6,319 nt of DNA, taken from the NCBI GenBank assembly GCA_003022255.1, contig PXPA01000026.1, positions 6,841-13,159 of the forward strand. Reading direction: 5' to 3'. The notes beneath the pieces were generated by a model. That model saw only the letters and a list, made by a program, of their open reading frames with translations. It searched no databases and was not told where the DNA came from. Source of the stretch: Parcubacteria group bacterium SW_6_46_9. GTDB taxonomy: Bacteria; Patescibacteriota; Minisyncoccia; Phycocordibacterales; SW-6-46-9. The translations under genes were made by a program, and so were the position numbers. This document shows positions 4,793 to 6,319 of the stretch, piece by piece (positions within the stretch are counted from its first letter, which is position 1; every line of letters begins with the position of its first letter).

Positions 4793-6319
4793 ATGGTCTC
4801 ACGAATTGTAACCTTTTTCAGTAAAAAAATAACCGGCCTCCATCAAGCCGCCTATATTCTCGGTTTTTTCACGTTTCTATCACAAATTCTCGGGCTGGTG
4901 CGGGATCGGCTGTTAGCGTATATGTTCGGTGCTGGCCGGACGGTAGACGTGTATTATGCTGCGTTTAAAATACCCGATCTGGTACTTGTCGTTGGCGGTT
5001 CGGTTGTTTCCATTGCCGTGCTGGTACCGTATCTTTCGCGGAAAATAACGGAAGACAAAAAGAAAGCACAACGATTTATTGACGCAATTTTCACAGCCTT
5101 TTTTATTGGCGTAACAGCGTTATCAGCCGTGTTATTTGCTGTTATGCCGTGGTTGGCACCAACAGTGTTTCCCGGCATTTCCGATCCAGCCTTACAGGCC
5201 GACCTTGTCCTGCTGGGGCGGATGTTTCTTTTGTCACCGATTCTTCTGGGTATTTCTAATATTTTTGCCAGCATCATTCAGGTGTACAAACGATTTTTGA
5301 TTTATGCCCTATCACCAATTCTGTATAACCTCGGTATAATTGTTGGTATTGTGCTGCTTTATCCAATATTCGGCGTAGCTGGTCTTGGCTTGGGGGTTGT
5401 TATTGGTGTCGCCTTACATGCCGGCGTGCAAATCCCGTTTGTAGCCTATAAAGGTTTTGCACCACAGTTTCGCTGGCTTACTGATATGCAGCCGGTCTGG
5501 CAGGTTATGAAAAACTCCTTGCCACGAACACTAACATTGTCTACAAACAAACTGGCAATTTTAGTCTTGGTTAGTCTGGCTTCAGTGTTAGCGCCTGGTT
5601 CAATTGCTATTTTTAACTTCTCGTTTAACCTCCAGTCGGCACCGATGGCGATAGTTGGCGCCAGTTACTCGCTGGCGGCCTTCCCGGCACTGTCACAGTA
5701 CTTTGCTGACGGCAAGCATACGAAATTTATTGGTGAGATTGAGACGGCTGTTCGTCATGTCTTGTTCTGGTCACTGCCGATTGTCGCTTTGTTTGTTGTG
5801 TTGCGGGCACAGATTGTCCGTACGGTGCTTGGTGCCGGTAAGTTTGATTGGGTAGCAACGAAGCTAACCGCTGCGTCACTAGCATTATTTGCAATTGCGG
5901 TGGCAGCGCAAAGCTTAGTGCTTGTGTTTGTACGATCGTTTTATGCCGCTGATGATACGGTAACGCCGTTGGTCACAAATATAATCGGCGGTTTGTTGAT
6001 TGTTGGTGGTGCGTTTGGGCTGACTGAGCTATTTCGATCGCAGTCGTCTGTACGTTACTTTTTAGAGGCGCTACTGCGGGTAAAGGGGGTTGAAGATACT
6101 GCTGTATTGGGCTTACCGCTCGCGTACTCGCTTGGTACTGTCGTGAATGCCGGCCTGCTTTGGGTTGCGTTTCGTTGGCGGTTAGGGGTATTATGGTCGC
6201 ACGTTCGGTCAACTGTATTCCAGTCGGCGGCCGGGGCTATTGTTGCTGGTTTTACCGCCCATTTTGGTCTTATCTTGTTAGGGCAGTTTTTGGATCTACG
6301 GTATGGTCCAGACATATTT
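4793..6319 (+). CDS. murJ: MurJ/MviN-family lipid II flippase (3' end outside window)
   Basis: This is an open frame of 509 codons that reaches the window end without a stop. It encodes a polytopic membrane protein of the MOP exporter superfamily, the family that flips lipid-linked peptidoglycan precursor across the membrane. Family landmarks are LSQILGLVRDRLLAYMFGAGRTVDVYYAAFKIPDL near the start, AVLVPYLSRK, LSPILYNLGIIVG, SLPRTLTLSTNKLAIL, and FNLQSAPMAIVGASYSLAAFPALSQ around residues 278-303. It then has FYAADDTVTPLVTN. Hydrophobic helices recur along its whole length, enough for about 13 of the usual 14. MurJ proteins are mostly 500-550 residues, so only a short tail is missing. Arg37 and Asp52 match E. 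coli Arg24 and Asp39, but positions equivalent to Arg18, Arg52 and Arg270 are Gln31, Leu65 and Asn279. ATG 4793 lacks a Shine-Dalgarno. Confidence 0.88.
   Translation, partial: MVSRIVTFFSKKITGLHQAAYILGFFTFLSQILGLVRDRLLAYMFGAGRTVDVYYAAFKIPDLVLVVGGSVVSIAVLVPYLSRKITEDKKKAQRFIDAIFTAFFIGVTALSAVLFAVMPWLAPTVFPGISDPALQADLVLLGRMFLLSPILLGISNIFASIIQVYKRFLIYALSPILYNLGIIVGIVLLYPIFGVAGLGLGVVIGVALHAGVQIPFVAYKGFAPQFRWLTDMQPVWQVMKNSLPRTLTLSTNKLAILVLVSLASVLAPGSIAIFNFSFNLQSAPMAIVGASYSLAAFPALSQYFADGKHTKFIGEIETAVRHVLFWSLPIVALFVVLRAQIVRTVLGAGKFDWVATKLTAASLALFAIAVAAQSLVLVFVRSFYAADDTVTPLVTNIIGGLLIVGGAFGLTELFRSQSSVRYFLEALLRVKGVEDTAVLGLPLAYSLGTVVNAGLLWVAFRWRLGVLWSHVRSTVFQSAAGAIVAGFTAHFGLILLGQFLDLRYGPDIF

Noticed and set aside
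5973..6315. Minus-strand open frames opposite murJ, and 230-496 and 663-1065 opposite nrdB
   Set aside because: They are low-complexity shadows of clear family genes on the plus strand.

Overview
The window looks like chromosome from a small-genome bacterium, most likely of the Candidate Phyla Radiation (Patescibacteria). That is an inference from weak or absent Shine-Dalgarno sequences, the divergent MurJ-type protein, the compact class I ribonucleotide reductase pair and gene-sparse spacers. I cannot assign a lineage with confidence.

Layout. Bases 2-118 are the last 38 codons of an unidentified protein. Bases 246-3234 hold a class I ribonucleotide reductase operon, nrdB then nrdA, both recognisable and both broken. 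NrdB carries an N-terminal ATP-cone but is cut by a TAA at 843-845, at a position where I recall relatives having tyrosine. NrdA lacks an ATP-cone. It has lost an internal segment near 2690-2700 and changes frame there, so its active-site half (1638-2702) and its C-terminal half (from about 2683 to 3234) are in different frames. Apart from these two lesions, all catalytic residues I could check are present, so the damage is recent or is a sequencing or assembly problem.

Bases 3235-3793 hold no protein gene. They contain two tandem, diverged copies (period 198 nt) of a structured element whose hairpin stems differ by compensatory changes. This points to a conserved RNA that I do not recognise, and it is the most novel-looking item here. 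A plus-strand terminator follows at 3659-3682, then a possible pseudoknot at 3696-3742.

The minus strand holds a complete small transcription unit: promoter 4140-4167, a 102-residue membrane-anchored protein (4102 to 3794) and a terminator (3779 to 3746). Bases 4168-4262 show nothing I can support. Next, on the minus strand, is RNase P RNA (rnpB, about 4723 to 4300) with its own promoter and a perfect 12-bp-stem terminator. It has conserved regions I and V, a 13-bp P1 pairing and an unusual long helix in place of the P15-P17 module.

An overlapping divergent promoter region at 4730-4757 separates rnpB from a murJ/mviN-family lipid II flippase gene (4793 to the window end, 509 codons, no stop reached). 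The legible functions are dNTP synthesis, tRNA 5'-end maturation and cell-wall precursor export. These are housekeeping jobs, which makes the double lesion in the reductase operon and the tandem RNA the points of interest.
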